Source of the DNA: Novosphingobium sediminicola
GTDB lineage: Bacteria; Pseudomonadota; Alphaproteobacteria; Sphingomonadales; Sphingomonadaceae
Assembly: GCF_014196525.1 (NCBI RefSeq)
Contig: NZ_JACIDX010000004.1
Span: 239,831 to 303,830, forward strand
Length of the DNA: 64,000 nucleotides
Reading direction: 5' to 3'
The translations under genes and the position numbers were made by a program. This document shows, piece by piece, positions 12,117 to 20,747 of the stretch. Position 1 is the first letter of the stretch, and each line of letters opens with the position of its first letter. Under the pieces are notes generated by a model that was not told the DNA's origin, searched no databases, and was given only the letters and a program-made list of their open reading frames with translations.

Positions 12117-12451
12117 CCTATGTCGTTACCGACGCCTGCATCCGCTGCAAATACATGGATTGCGTGGAAGTCTGCCCGGTTGACGCCTTTTACGAAGGCG
12201 AAAACATGCTGGTGATCAATCCGAGCGAATGCATCGACTGCGGCGTTTGCGAACCGGAATGCCCGGCCGAAGCCATTCTGCCCGACACCGAAAGCGGGCT
12301 GGAGCAGTGGCTGGAGCTGAACACCAAGTACAGCGCCGAATGGCCCAACATCACCACCAAGAAGGATTCGCCCGCCGACGCCGACGAATTCAAGGGCGTG
12401 GAAGGCAAGTTCGAAAAGCTGTTCTCCGAAGCGCCGGGTGAAGGCGACTAA
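12113..12451 (+). CDS. fdxA: Seven-iron ferredoxin FdxA
   Basis: A 112-residue soluble electron carrier with one 3Fe-4S and one 4Fe-4S cluster. Cysteines at 9, 17 and 50 fit the 3Fe-4S ligands and those at 21, 40, 43 and 46 the 4Fe-4S ligands, as in Azotobacter ferredoxin I; Cys12 is the usual extra one. The C-terminal extension [20 protein letters not shown] is typical of FdxA. AAAGGGG lies upstream of ATG 12113. It overlaps the S4 gene by 4 bp and ends at a hairpin. Confidence 0.95.
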   Translation: MTYVVTDACIRCKYMDCVEVCPVDAFYEGENMLVINPSECIDCGVCEPECPAEAILPDTESGLEQWLELNTKYSAEWPNITTKKDSPADADEFKGVEGKFEKLFSEAPGEGD

Positions 12452-12460
12452 GAGAATATA

Positions 12461-12482
12461 CCGGGGGGCGAATCACCCCCGG
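12461..12482 (+). terminator. Possible terminator after fdxA
   Basis: A 7-bp perfect GC stem (CCGGGGG 12461-12467 with CCCCCGG 12476-12482, 8-nt loop) begins 9 bp after the fdxA stop. The following bases are GAAGGCATTTTC, so the T-tract is short and displaced. Intrinsic termination is plausible but not certain. Confidence 0.5.
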
Positions 12483-12581
12483 AAGGCATTTTCGGATGCC
12501 CGAACGATAAAATTTTGCTGCCAGAGGCTGGGGTTGCGATAAACGCACCGCTGGCCTCTGGCAATTTTGTTACAGGCGTGC

Positions 12582-12797
12582 TATATAATACGACAGTCGC
12601 GACAGGCTGTCCCTATGTCTGGCCTGTCGTCATCGCAAAGAACCGGGTCGAACCCCCTGACCATGAAAGGCATCGTTGCAGCACTCGGTTGATGGCGCGC
12701 ATCATACCGCAGCGAAAGCTCATCACTTTCGCACGGTCTGCGTGAAATCCGCCGTGATCCTCTCCATGTTGCACCGGGCCGAGTGAAAGGACGATAG
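12582..12797 (+). promoter_or_regulatory. Candidate carD promoter and structured leader
   Basis: An extended -10 TGCTATATAAT lies at 12579-12589 with a weak TGGCAA -35 at 12559-12564. Transcription from here would give a leader of about 200 nt. The leader holds two inverted repeats: CGACAGGC 12600-12607 with GCCTGTCG 12622-12629, and GCGAAAG 12712-12718 with CTTTCGC 12726-12732. The rest of the fdxA-carD gap (12452-12797) holds no supportable gene. Confidence 0.4.
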
Positions 12798-13331
12798 ATG
12801 ACCGCCAAGGCGCACGCCTTCGATGTCGGAGATTACGTCGTATACCCCAAGCACGGCGTTGGCCGGGTGATCGAACTGCTCGAGCAGGAGATCGCGGGGA
12901 TGAAGCTTGAACTGTATGTGCTGCGGTTTGAAAAAGAACGCATGACGCTGCGCGTTCCGGTTAACAAGGTCGAAGCCATCGGCATGCGTAAGCTGTCCTC
13001 GGACAAGACTTTGCGCGAGGCGATGGACACGCTCAAGGGCAAGCCCAAGGTCAAGCGCACCATGTGGTCGCGCCGCGCTCAGGAATATGAAGCGAAGATC
13101 AATTCGGGCGATCTGGTTTCGATCGCCGAAGTGACGCGCGACCTGTTCCGCGCCGACGATCAGCCCGAGCAGTCCTATTCGGAACGCCAGATCTTTGAAG
13201 CCGCTTCCAGCCGCCTTGCGCGCGAACTGGCTGCGATGGAAAAGACCGACGAACCGGCTGCTCTTAAGAAGATCCTTGCGATCCTCAACGAGTATGCGCC
13301 CAAGTATTACGAGGCCGCCGCCGCCGTTTGA
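12798..13331 (+). CDS. carD: CarD family transcriptional regulator
   Basis: A 177-residue CarD/CdnL-type protein. The N-terminal RNA-polymerase-interaction domain reads FDVGDYVVYPKHGVGRVIEL, residues about 8-27, and the alpha-helical DNA-binding C-terminal domain follows (KVKRTMWSRRAQEYEAKI). Such proteins bind the polymerase beta subunit and stabilise open complexes at many promoters, rRNA promoters included. The start follows GAAAGGACGATAG. A strong terminator lies 30 bp after the stop. The long leader suggests added control. Confidence 0.94.
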   Translation: MTAKAHAFDVGDYVVYPKHGVGRVIELLEQEIAGMKLELYVLRFEKERMTLRVPVNKVEAIGMRKLSSDKTLREAMDTLKGKPKVKRTMWSRRAQEYEAKINSGDLVSIAEVTRDLFRADDQPEQSYSERQIFEAASSRLARELAAMEKTDEPAALKKILAILNEYAPKYYEAAAAV

Positions 13332-13361
13332 TCGGCCGTGGCCCGTATGGGTTTGCAAAGA

Positions 13362-13390
13362 GGGGCTGCCCGCTGGGGCGGCCCCTTTTT
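13362..13390 (+). terminator. Rho-independent terminator after carD
   Basis: A 10-bp stem (GGGGCTGCCC 13362-13371 with 13376-13385, one G-T wobble, 4-nt loop) is followed at once by TTTTT at 13386-13390. This is a textbook intrinsic terminator 30 bp past the carD stop. Confidence 0.9.
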
Positions 13391-13459
13391 CTTTGGGGCT
13401 TCCCTTTGGATGCATGGTGTATTATAACACCAACACGCAATGCGTCAGGGAGCAGCCCC

Positions 13460-14188
13460 ATGGACTTTCGCAAGATCACTTCCGCCTTTGTCCCGATCAT
13501 GGCCGCCGGCATGGCCACGATGCTTTCAGGATGCCACGACGGCGAGATTTCGCTGCATGGCGCGGGCAAGCCATTGGCCGAACTCGACCTGTCGGGCCCC
13601 GCGCCTGACAGTCTGGTGCTGCTCGGCCCCGACAGCGTGAAGATTGAAACGGGCGAAAAACTGGCGATCAAGGTCGAGGGCGATCCCGAACAGGCCGCCC
13701 ACCTGCGCTTTACGCTCAAAGACGGCACGCTGGGCATCCTGCGCGACCGCAAGGGACAGGGTCAGGCGGTTTCGGTGCTGGTGACGATGCCTGCGCCCAA
13801 ATCGCTGACCATGACCGGATCGGGACGGATCGCCACCGCCGATCTGGCGCGCAAGGCCGAGATCAACATCGTGGGTTCGGGCGATATCGAAACGCCCAGA
13901 GTCGAAGGCGAAAAGCTGGAAGTCTCGATCGGCGGGTCGGGCACCTATCGGGGGGCAGGCCATACCGCCGATCTGGAGGTCAATATCGCGGGCAGCGGCA
14001 GCGCCAAGATGGCCGATTTGAAAGCCGATAAGGCCGATATTTCGATCCTTGGCTCAGGCGGCGCGCAATTCGCCTCGGACGGGACGGTCAAGGCCTCGAT
14101 GATGGGTTCGGGATCGGTGCGCGTCAAAGGCCGCGCCCAATGCGAGGTCAGCGCGATGGGTTCGGGCAAGCTGGTGTGCGAACCCTAA
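13460..14188 (+). CDS. DUF2807 (head GIN domain) lipoprotein
   Basis: A 242-residue secreted protein. The signal sequence ends in a lipobox, MLSGC, at residues 21-25, so it should be lipid-anchored at Cys25. The rest is the DUF2807 beta-rich fold with repeating GSG turns (TMTGSGRIATADL, NIVGSGDIETP, SIGGSGTYRG, NIAGSGSAKMADL), usually described as a putative autotransporter adhesin head domain. Its role is unknown. AGGGAG lies upstream of ATG 13460. It is convergent with the sua5 gene 24 bp away. Confidence 0.87.
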   Translation: MDFRKITSAFVPIMAAGMATMLSGCHDGEISLHGAGKPLAELDLSGPAPDSLVLLGPDSVKIETGEKLAIKVEGDPEQAAHLRFTLKDGTLGILRDRKGQGQAVSVLVTMPAPKSLTMTGSGRIATADLARKAEINIVGSGDIETPRVEGEKLEVSIGGSGTYRGAGHTADLEVNIAGSGSAKMADLKADKADISILGSGGAQFASDGTVKASMMGSGSVRVKGRAQCEVSAMGSGKLVCEP

Positions 14189-14212
14189 ACCGGAGCGGCA
14201 GCCCGACAGTTT

Positions 14213-15175
14213 TTAAAGTGGCGCCGCCGCGCGGCGCAGGCGGTCGTTGATCGCCGCACCAATCCCTTCATCCGGGATCGGGGCGATGGCCACTTTGGAC
14301 TGCGGCGCATGGGCCGCCTCATGCAGCGCTGCATAAAGCCGCGCTGCAGCCTCTGCGAGGTCGCCTGAGCGCGAAAGCGTGGTATCGCCACCTTCGGCTC
14401 CAAAAGTGATGTAAAACTCGTCAGCGGCCTTCTCAGCGGCATTCAGGCGCACCGGCTTGCCCGGCGCATAATGGCTGGTCATTTGCCCCGGCGCCTCGAT
14501 GCCGCGATCCTCATGCGCCTCGCCCTGCCCCAGCACCGCCGCCAGATCCGCCGAAGTGATCGGGCCGGGGCGCAGAACCTGCCATCCGCCATCGGGCCGC
14601 AGGGCCACAATCGTCGATTCAATCCCCGCCTTACACGCCCCGCCATCAACGATCAGCGGCACCCGCTCGCCCAGCGAGGCCGCGACATGGCCTGCCGTGG
14701 TCGGGCTAACTCCGCCGCTGCGATTGGCCGAGGGCGCGGCCAGCGGCAGGCCGGATTCGCGCAAAATCGCCTGCATCACTGGATGGGCCGGACAGCGAAT
14801 CGCCACCGTGGGCAGGCCCGCCGTCACCGCCGCCGCCAAAGGCGCATCGGCCCGGCGCGGCAAAACCATCGTCAAAGGCCCCGGCCAGAACGCCGCCGCC
14901 AGCGCCCGCGCGCGATCATCCAGAACCGCCAGCGCCTCGGCACCGGCCAGATCGGGCACATGCACAATCAACGGGTTAAAATCAGGCCGCCCCTTCGCCC
15001 GATAGATCGCGGCCACGGCATCGACACTGTCGGCCCGCGCGGCCAGCCCATAAACCGTCTCGGTGGGCACCGCGACAATCGCCCCATCGCGCAAGGCGCG
15101 CGCCGCCAGCGCCAGATCGTCGGGCGCGGTCGTCACGATACGGGGAAGATCCCGGGGAAGATCATTGTCAGACAT
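14213..15175 (-). CDS. L-threonylcarbamoyladenylate synthase (Sua5/YrdC/YciO)
   Basis: A 320-residue Sua5-type enzyme that makes threonylcarbamoyl-AMP from threonine, bicarbonate and ATP, the first step of the t6A37 tRNA modification. The YrdC domain shows AVPTETVYGLAARADS, FWPGPLTMVLPRR and LAAPSANRSGGVSPTTA. The roughly 120-residue C-terminal SUA5 domain distinguishes it from the short TsaC form. Start ATG 15175 gives MSDNDLPRDL, and upstream codons lack homology. It is divergent from the DUF815 ATPase gene. Confidence 0.94.
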   Translation of the reverse strand: MSDNDLPRDLPRIVTTAPDDLALAARALRDGAIVAVPTETVYGLAARADSVDAVAAIYRAKGRPDFNPLIVHVPDLAGAEALAVLDDRARALAAAFWPGPLTMVLPRRADAPLAAAVTAGLPTVAIRCPAHPVMQAILRESGLPLAAPSANRSGGVSPTTAGHVAASLGERVPLIVDGGACKAGIESTIVALRPDGGWQVLRPGPITSADLAAVLGQGEAHEDRGIEAPGQMTSHYAPGKPVRLNAAEKAADEFYITFGAEGGDTTLSRSGDLAEAAARLYAALHEAAHAPQSKVAIAPIPDEGIGAAINDRLRRAAAPL

Positions 15176-15228
15176 AGCCCTCCCGCTATAGCGCAAGAGC
15201 AGCAAAGCCAAGCATAAGGAAAGAATTT

Positions 15229-16056
15229 ATGGCCGATTCCGGCGACCCTCTGGCCCGCATTGCCGATGCTCTGGAGCGGTTAAGCCCCCCTCCCCCGGCG
15301 GCGGCACAGTGGCTGGATTATCCCGCCTATGTCTGGGACGGGCGGACGGCGCGCGGCGTGGCGCGGCTGGATGCCCCCGAATTGCGCCTGCTTCAGGGGA
15401 TCGAGCTGCAGAAAGAAGCCATCGCCGGCAATGTCGAAAGGCTGGCGGCGGGCCATGCCTCGCACGACATGTTGCTGTGGGGTTCGCGCGGCATGGGCAA
15501 ATCGGCGCTGGTGCGCGCCAGCGTACTGAACGCCGCCAAGGCCCACCCCGGCGCCATCGCGCTGGTTCAGGTCGCCCCCGATGCGCTCTCCTCGCTCTCA
15601 GCGCTGTTTGCCATGCTGGGGCGCGTCGAACGGCAATTCCTCACCTTCATTGACGACCTCGGCTTTGAGGAAGGCGACCTCTCCGGCCCGCGCGCGTTGC
15701 GCTCTTGGCTCGAAGGCGGGGTAGAGGCGCGCCCGGCCAATGTGCGCCTTGCCGTTACCTCGAACCGCCGCGCTATCGTCGGGCGCTCTCTGGGCGAACA
15801 GGACGATCCTATCAACCCGCGCGATGTGGTCGATGACAAGCTCGCGCTGGCCGACCGCTTCGGCCTCTCCATCGGCTTCCACGCCTGCTCTCAGGACGAT
15901 TATCTCGCGATCATTTCCGGCTATGCGCAGGAATTGGGGCTGAGCTTTGAAGTCGGCGATGCGCTGGAATGGGCCAAGCGGCGCGGTAGCCGGTCGGGGC
16001 GGATCGCATGGCATTATGTGCATGAGTTGGCCGGGCGGGCCGGGATGAGGGTTTAA
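15229..16056 (+). CDS. DUF815 family AAA-type ATP-binding protein
   Basis: A 275-residue cytosolic P-loop protein. Walker A is LLWGSRGMGKSALVRA near residue 85 and a Walker B-like segment FLTFIDDLGFEEGD follows near 140. The lines RLAVTSNRRAIVGRS and DDKLALADRFGLSIGF are typical of DUF815, an AAA+ relative with unknown partner. AAGGAAAG lies upstream of the ATG. It has no obvious operon partner. A full copy of the dispersed repeat begins 24 bp after its stop. Confidence 0.88.
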   Translation: MADSGDPLARIADALERLSPPPPAAAQWLDYPAYVWDGRTARGVARLDAPELRLLQGIELQKEAIAGNVERLAAGHASHDMLLWGSRGMGKSALVRASVLNAAKAHPGAIALVQVAPDALSSLSALFAMLGRVERQFLTFIDDLGFEEGDLSGPRALRSWLEGGVEARPANVRLAVTSNRRAIVGRSLGEQDDPINPRDVVDDKLALADRFGLSIGFHACSQDDYLAIISGYAQELGLSFEVGDALEWAKRRGSRSGRIAWHYVHELAGRAGMRV

Positions 16057-16079
16057 GGGGGTTTAAGGGGAGTTTAGAT

Positions 16080-16297
16080 GCGAGGGACTCGTCCCTCGCG
16101 CTCCCGTTACTGTCTATGTCGCGCCATGGTTCGGCGTTTTGTGTCGGACGCACTGGCTGAAATTTTAAAGCCTGCAGCGCCTCTTCTTAGCGCCGCAGGC
16201 TTTCAAGTCATCGGGCAAACGCCCCACGCGGGCCACCCCAAGCGCCACCCCATTAACGGGATTGCAAAGGGACTAGTCCCTTTGCCCGCCGGAGGCA
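16080..16297 (+). repeat. Dispersed three-hairpin intergenic repeat, copy A
   Basis: A 218-bp full copy. Module 1 is the palindrome GCGAGGGACTCGTCCCTCGC at 16080-16099. Module 2, AAAGCCTGCAGCGC with GCGCCGCAGGCTTT, lies at 16167-16203 with one C-A mismatch. Module 3 begins GGGATTGCAAAGGG and ends CCGGAGGCA at 16258-16297, with loop ACTAGT. It fills the gap between the convergent DUF815 and sugar dehydrogenase genes. A 300-codon open frame running through it is not a gene. Confidence 0.9.
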
Positions 16298-16320
16298 TAA
16301 AAACCCCCAAATTTAACCGA

Positions 16321-17802
16321 TCAATTCTCCCGCACCTTCTGATCGTCCTTGAACTTCAAGCGATACTGGATCTCCGGATCGCCATTGAGGTCCTTCTGCG
16401 GCGGCAGATGCTTGACCACGACCGGCTTGATCTCGGCGACGGGCGCAGCGCCCGGGGCCACCACGCGCCAGATGATCCCGGCGGTGTCATCCGAGACCAG
16501 CAGCGCGCCGTCCTGGGCAAAGTTCAACCAGGTGGGCCGCCCATGGGTTTCGCCATCCGGCTTGAGGAATCCGGTCAGCACCTTTTCGGGCAGGCCCTGA
16601 GGATTGCCATTGGCGTCAAAGCGCACAAAAACAACGTCATAGCCAGCTGCGGGCTTGCGGTTCCACGAGCCATGGCGCGCGATGAAGGCGCCATTGGAAT
16701 AATGCGCGCCCATCTTCTCGCCGCCCTTCACAAAGGCCAGCCCCAGCGCCGCCACATGCGGCCCCAGCGCATATTCGGGCTTGCGGACATAATCGATCAG
16801 GAATTCGGGCATCTGGAATTCAGGCGTGTTCTGATAGACGCGATTGTCCTCATTCTTGCCCCAATAGAACCAAGGCCAGCCATAATGCGAGCCCACCGGC
16901 ACATTGGTCAGATAGTCGGGCACCAGATCGGGGCCGAGCTGATCGCGCTCGTTCACCACCGTCCAGAGTTCCTGCGTTGAGGGGTTCCACGCCATGCCAT
17001 TGGCATTGCGCAGGCCCATCGCATAGCGGCGGGCATGGCCGCTGGCAGTGTCGATTTCATAGATCGCGGCGCGACCTTCCTCGGCCTTGGGCCCGCGTTC
17101 ACCGATGTTCGAGGCCGAACCGATGGCGACATAGAGATGCTTGCCATCGGGGCTGAGCACCAGATTGCGCATCCAGTGATTGCCCGCAGGCGGCAGATCC
17201 ATCAGCTTTTTGGGTGTCCCGGTCAGGCTGGTCGCGCCAGGCTGATAGTCAAAGGCCAGCACCGCATCATGATTGGCGATGTAGAGCTTGCCATCGCCAT
17301 AGGCCATGCCCGAGGGCGAGGAGAGCCCTTCACGCAGCACGAAGCGCTGATCGGCCACCCCGGTGCCCTTGCTGTCGCGCAACAGGACGATGCGGTTCGG
17401 GCTGGGATCGCCCGCGCCGACAAAGCCCATGAAGATGTTCTGGAAAAATCCGGTGATCCCGCCCGGCCCATTGTCCTTGGGCGCGCCGGTTTCGGCCACC
17501 AGCACATCGCCATTGGGCAGCGTGAAGATCGTGCGCGGATGCTGCAACCCGGTAGCAAAACGGCTGACGCTCAGCCCCTGCGCGGCGGTGGGGGCCTCAT
17601 TGGCGGCCCAACCCACCGATTTGACCAGCCCCACCGTGGGGAAGCTCTCCGGCTCGGGATCAACCAGCTTGGGCTTGCGGCCTTCCATCTGCTCGATCGG
17701 CAAATGCGAGACATTGCCATGCGACAGATAGGCAAAGCCACCCCCGCCAACCAGAACGACGGCACCAAGGGCGATAAGCGATTTGCGCAAAGTAGGGCTC
17801 AT
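16321..17802 (-). CDS. PQQ-dependent sugar dehydrogenase-like (L-sorbosone dehydrogenase family)
   Basis: A 493-residue exported six-bladed beta-propeller protein. An N-terminal membrane segment (LIALGAVVLVGGGGFAYLSH, about residues 8-27) acts as signal or anchor. Propeller motifs include LQHPRTIFTLPNGDVLVAE, LVLSPDGKHLYVAIGSASN and a GMAWNPSTQELWTVVNERD blade, typical of the GDH/Hedgehog-interacting-protein and sorbosone dehydrogenase branch. It should oxidise a sugar or aldose in the periplasm with PQQ, but the substrate is unknown. Start ATG 17802 gives MSPTLRKSL. It is divergent from the fRMsr gene. Confidence 0.85.
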   Translation of the reverse strand: MSPTLRKSLIALGAVVLVGGGGFAYLSHGNVSHLPIEQMEGRKPKLVDPEPESFPTVGLVKSVGWAANEAPTAAQGLSVSRFATGLQHPRTIFTLPNGDVLVAETGAPKDNGPGGITGFFQNIFMGFVGAGDPSPNRIVLLRDSKGTGVADQRFVLREGLSSPSGMAYGDGKLYIANHDAVLAFDYQPGATSLTGTPKKLMDLPPAGNHWMRNLVLSPDGKHLYVAIGSASNIGERGPKAEEGRAAIYEIDTASGHARRYAMGLRNANGMAWNPSTQELWTVVNERDQLGPDLVPDYLTNVPVGSHYGWPWFYWGKNEDNRVYQNTPEFQMPEFLIDYVRKPEYALGPHVAALGLAFVKGGEKMGAHYSNGAFIARHGSWNRKPAAGYDVVFVRFDANGNPQGLPEKVLTGFLKPDGETHGRPTWLNFAQDGALLVSDDTAGIIWRVVAPGAAPVAEIKPVVVKHLPPQKDLNGDPEIQYRLKFKDDQKVREN

Positions 17803-17891
17803 GCGCGTTGAGATAGGGATTTGCCGCGTGGCCCACAAGCCCGGAATGCCACCACTTGGCGGGCGCGGTTTGGCGTATTACATCGGCATCC

Positions 17892-18380
17892 ATGTTCGAC
17901 TTTTCCCCCTCGGCCGGTGCGCCCAAATCCGAAATCTACCGCGACCTGCGCGAGGCCGCGCTGGCGATCACCGATGGCGAGAGCGATGGCGTGGCCAATA
18001 TGGCCAATGTGGCGGCGCTGATCTGGCAATTCCTGCCCGATCTCAATTGGGCCGGGTTCTATCGCGCCATCGGTGATGAGCTGGTGCTGGGGCCTTTCGT
18101 GGGCAAACCGGCCTGCATCCGCATCCCCTTTGGCCGGGGCGTGTGCGGCACGGCGGCGGCAACCGGCGCGACCCAACTGGTGCGCGATGTCCATGCCTTT
18201 CCCGGCCATATCGCCTGTGATGGGGCCAGCGCGTCCGAACTGGTGGTGCCGGTGGTGGTTGATGGGCGCCTGGTGGCGGTGATCGATCTGGACAGCCCGA
18301 TCCCCGCCCGGTTTGACGATGAGGATGCCATGGGGATCGAGGCTTTGGCTTCGGCTATCGCGGGCGTGTTAACCTCGTAA
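17892..18380 (+). CDS. msrC: GAF-domain free methionine-(R)-sulfoxide reductase (fRMsr)
   Basis: A 162-residue single GAF domain enzyme that reduces free Met-R-sulfoxide with thioredoxin. Three cysteines sit at residues 75, 85 and 109 (CIRIPFGRGVCG and HIACDGASASELVVPV), the same spacing as Cys84, Cys94 and Cys118 of the E. coli enzyme, so the protein looks active. Start ATG 17892 gives MFDFSPSAG. The gene is divergent from the sugar dehydrogenase gene, with an 89-bp gap to share promoters. Confidence 0.92.
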   Translation: MFDFSPSAGAPKSEIYRDLREAALAITDGESDGVANMANVAALIWQFLPDLNWAGFYRAIGDELVLGPFVGKPACIRIPFGRGVCGTAAATGATQLVRDVHAFPGHIACDGASASELVVPVVVDGRLVAVIDLDSPIPARFDDEDAMGIEALASAIAGVLTS

Positions 18381-18479
18381 ATTACCGGATGATCGGCTTT
18401 AAGCTTTCGCTTGGGCGCGGTGATTGTTTCTGATATTAACCTTTATGAACGAGGTTCCCGTCATGAAGGTGCCAAACCC

Positions 18480-18965
18480 ATGTCCATCCGCGCCCTGCTG
18501 ATTGCCGCCGGTTTCGTTTCGGCCGGTTTCATAGCCTCCCCCGCCATGGCCCAATCACAGGGACAGGTTTCGGCCATGCCCCTGCCCGCGCCTTCGCTGG
18601 CCGGGGCCAGTTACAGCCAGACCGCGCCCGCTGTCGGCGCACCGGTTTCCACCGCCTATGCGCCGCCGCCCACCGCCGGATTGCAGCCCGGCGGAATGCA
18701 GCGCGGCCCTTGGCTGGCCGAATGCGAGCGGCGGTTGAACGCCGTGCCTGGGGCCGATGTCTCGCAATCGTCGGGCGCGTGTCAGGACTGGTGGGCCTAT
18801 TATCAGGGCGGCGGCGCGCCACATCCCACCTATGGCTATTCGATCCCCATCAGCGTGATGGAAGAGGTCAAAGCCGATTGCCCGCCACAGGTAATCGAAA
18901 AGCGGGTGATCCAGCGCCGTGTGATCCGGCAAAAGATCGTCCGCGACAAGCGCATCCCGATTTGA
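18480..18965 (+). CDS. Exported hypothetical protein
   Basis: A 161-residue protein with a clear Sec signal peptide (ALLIAAGFVSAGFIASPAMA, cleavage near residue 25). A Pro/Gly/Ala-rich linker leads to a C-terminal region with three Cys (AECERRL, GACQDWWAYYQ, KADCPPQVIE) and a basic tail, RVIQRRVIRQKIVRDKR. The arrangement recalls small sphingomonad envelope proteins. No family with known function is recognised. Start ATG 18480 is the one that gives a complete signal peptide. A strong terminator follows the stop. Confidence 0.75.
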   Translation: MSIRALLIAAGFVSAGFIASPAMAQSQGQVSAMPLPAPSLAGASYSQTAPAVGAPVSTAYAPPPTAGLQPGGMQRGPWLAECERRLNAVPGADVSQSSGACQDWWAYYQGGGAPHPTYGYSIPISVMEEVKADCPPQVIEKRVIQRRVIRQKIVRDKRIPI

Positions 18966-18973
18966 CGTGGAAA

Positions 18974-19001
18974 AGGGGGCTTTGCGGCCCCCCTCTTTTT
19001 T
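18974..19001. terminator. Bidirectional terminator between exported protein gene and parB
   Basis: AAAA, then GGGGGC 18975-18980 pairing with GCCCCC 18987-18992, then CTCTTTTTT to 19001. The A-run on one side and T-run on the other let it stop both the plus-strand gene and parB, whose TAA ends at 19000. Confidence 0.85.
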
Positions 19002-19971
19002 AGATCCCTTCGCCGGTCAGACGCTGACAGATCAGATCAAGCTGATCGAGCGTGCGATAGCGGATCGTCACCGCGCCGGAACGCGGATCGGCATCCACGG
19101 TGATCTTGACCGACAGGCCGAGGAATTCCTCCAGATGCGCCTGCATCGCCTGAATGTCGGCGGATTCGGCGGATTTGAACTCGTTGCGCGCGCGGCGCTG
19201 GGTCGGCGCCTCGCGGCCCGACTGGCGGCGCACCATCTGCTCCACCTCGCGCACCGACGAGCCTTTGGCCACTGCCTGACGCGCCAGCGCCTCGGCATCT
19301 TCCACCCCGATCAGCGCGCGGGCATGGCCCATCGACAATTCGCCCGCCTCAACCATCTGCGTCACCGGATCGGGCAAGGCCAGCAGGCGCTGGATATTGG
19401 CGACATGGCTGCGGCTCTTGTCCACCATCTTGGCGATCTCGGCCTGCGTCATGCTCTCGCTCTCGGCCAGACGCTGATAGGCGCGCGCTTCTTCGATGGG
19501 GTTGAGGTCTTCGCGCTGAAGGTTTTCGATCAGCGCGATCGCCATCACCTCGCGCTGAGTCAGCTTGCGGACCAGTGCGGGGATCTCATGCACCTTGGCC
19601 CGCTGCGCCGCGCGCCAGCGGCGTTCGCCCGCCACCAACCGATAGTGCCCCTCGCCCAGCGGCACGACGATCACCGGCTGCAACACGCCGCGCGCGGCAA
19701 TCGAGGCGGCCAGTTCATCCAGCGCGGCCTCGTCAAACTGACGGCGCGGCTGATCGGGATCGGGCTCGATGCTCGACACCAGCAAGGAGGCCAGACCGCT
19801 CTCCACCATCACCGGACCATTGCCGCCGCCCGCCGAGGCCACCGGCTCTTCCCGCCGCGTTTCGCCCAGCAGAGCCTGAAGCCCCCGGCCCAGCGCCGCC
19901 TTGCGGCGCGGCGCAGCAACACCGGACAGCGCGGCAGAAAGCGGGTTCTGGGTCGAGGTTTCGTCGGTCAT
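19000..19971 (-). CDS. parB: Chromosome partitioning protein ParB
   Basis: A 323-residue CTP-dependent clamp that loads at parS and spreads along origin-proximal DNA. The N-terminal CTP-binding domain has GVLQPVIVV and the GERRWRAA box near residues 115-122. The parS-reading helix-turn-helix follows (SMTQAEIAKMVDKSRSHVAN), and a C-terminal dimer domain closes the protein. LGRGLQALLG near residue 28 is the usual ParA-contacting stretch. Its ATG overlaps the parA stop by 4 bp (ATGA). Seven parS-like sites lie within about 20 kb. Confidence 0.97.
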   Translation of the reverse strand: MTDETSTQNPLSAALSGVAAPRRKAALGRGLQALLGETRREEPVASAGGGNGPVMVESGLASLLVSSIEPDPDQPRRQFDEAALDELAASIAARGVLQPVIVVPLGEGHYRLVAGERRWRAAQRAKVHEIPALVRKLTQREVMAIALIENLQREDLNPIEEARAYQRLAESESMTQAEIAKMVDKSRSHVANIQRLLALPDPVTQMVEAGELSMGHARALIGVEDAEALARQAVAKGSSVREVEQMVRRQSGREAPTQRRARNEFKSAESADIQAMQAHLEEFLGLSVKITVDADPRSGAVTIRYRTLDQLDLICQRLTGEGI

Positions 19972-20747
19972 GCGGCTTTCCTGTTTTCAGGCAAACGTGA
20001 AATCAATTCGCGGGCCAGCGCCAGATAGGCGCGGCTGCCGCTGCAATGCTGGTCATAGATCAGCGCGGGCAGGCCATGGCTGGGCGCTTCGGACAGGCGG
20101 ACGTTGCGCGGGATCTCGGTGTCGAACACCAGCTTGCCCAGGCAGGAGCGCACATCGTCCGAGACCTGATCGGTCAGGCGGTTGCGGCGGTCAAACATGG
20201 TCAGCGCGATGCCGATGATGCCAAGGTCGGCGTTAAAGCGCTGCTGTACCCGCTCGACGGTCTGCAGCAACTGGCTGAGGCCTTCGAGCGCAAAGAACTC
20301 GCATTGCAGCGGCACCAGCACCGTATCGGCGGCGCTCAGCGCGTTGAGCGTGAGCAGGCCCAGCGAGGGCGGGCAGTCGATGAAGCAGATGTCATAACGC
20401 TCCGATCCACGTGCGAGACCCTTACGCAGCTTGTCGGTACGCCCATCGACCGAGACCAGCTCGACCTCGGCCCCCGACAGATCGACCGTTGCCGCCAGCA
20501 GGTGCAGCCCCGGAATGGTGGTTTCCATCGCGCATTCGGCCAGTGTGGCCTCACCCAGCAGCAGATCATAGGTCGAATATTCGCGCGCCGATGCCGGCAC
20601 GCCAACCCCGGTCGAGGCATTCCCCTGCGGATCAAGATCGATCAGCAGCGTGCGCCAGCCCGCCGCGGCAAAGGCCGTGGCCAGATTGATCGCGGATGTG
20701 GTCTTGCCCACCCCGCCTTTCTGATTGGCAATGGCAATGCGGATCAC
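19968..20747 (-). CDS. parA: Chromosome partitioning ATPase ParA
   Basis: A 259-residue deviant Walker A ATPase that moves ParB-parS complexes toward the pole. The P-loop is NQKGGVGKTTSAINLA near residues 8-23, followed by LLIDLDPQGNASTG and FIDCPPSLGLLTLNAL. The start is GTG 20747, which overlaps the rsmG TGA as GTGA; a longer frame upstream reads out of rsmG and has no family match. The chain rsmG-parA-parB, with 4-bp overlaps on both sides, is the common alphaproteobacterial order. Confidence 0.97.
   Translation of the reverse strand: MIRIAIANQKGGVGKTTSAINLATAFAAAGWRTLLIDLDPQGNASTGVGVPASAREYSTYDLLLGEATLAECAMETTIPGLHLLAATVDLSGAEVELVSVDGRTDKLRKGLARGSERYDICFIDCPPSLGLLTLNALSAADTVLVPLQCEFFALEGLSQLLQTVERVQQRFNADLGIIGIALTMFDRRNRLTDQVSDDVRSCLGKLVFDTEIPRNVRLSEAPSHGLPALIYDQHCSGSRAYLALARELISRLPENRKAA

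Noticed and set aside
12515..12745. 76-codon frame in the fdxA-carD gap
   Set aside because: Overlaps the candidate carD promoter and two inverted repeats, with no homology and poor codon use.
16078..16980. 300-codon plus-strand open frame through repeat A and the sugar dehydrogenase gene
   Set aside because: It is a GC-rich shadow of the minus-strand gene fused to the repeat; similar peptides (NGIAKG...LPAGG) recur in the copies at 26.7 and 53.2 kb because the DNA repeats, not because of coding selection.
20401..20412. CACGTG cores at 20404, 22439, 25697 and 43227 as extra parS sites
   Set aside because: Arms do not match TGTTTC/GAAACA beyond the core; they are ordinary coding or spacer sequence.
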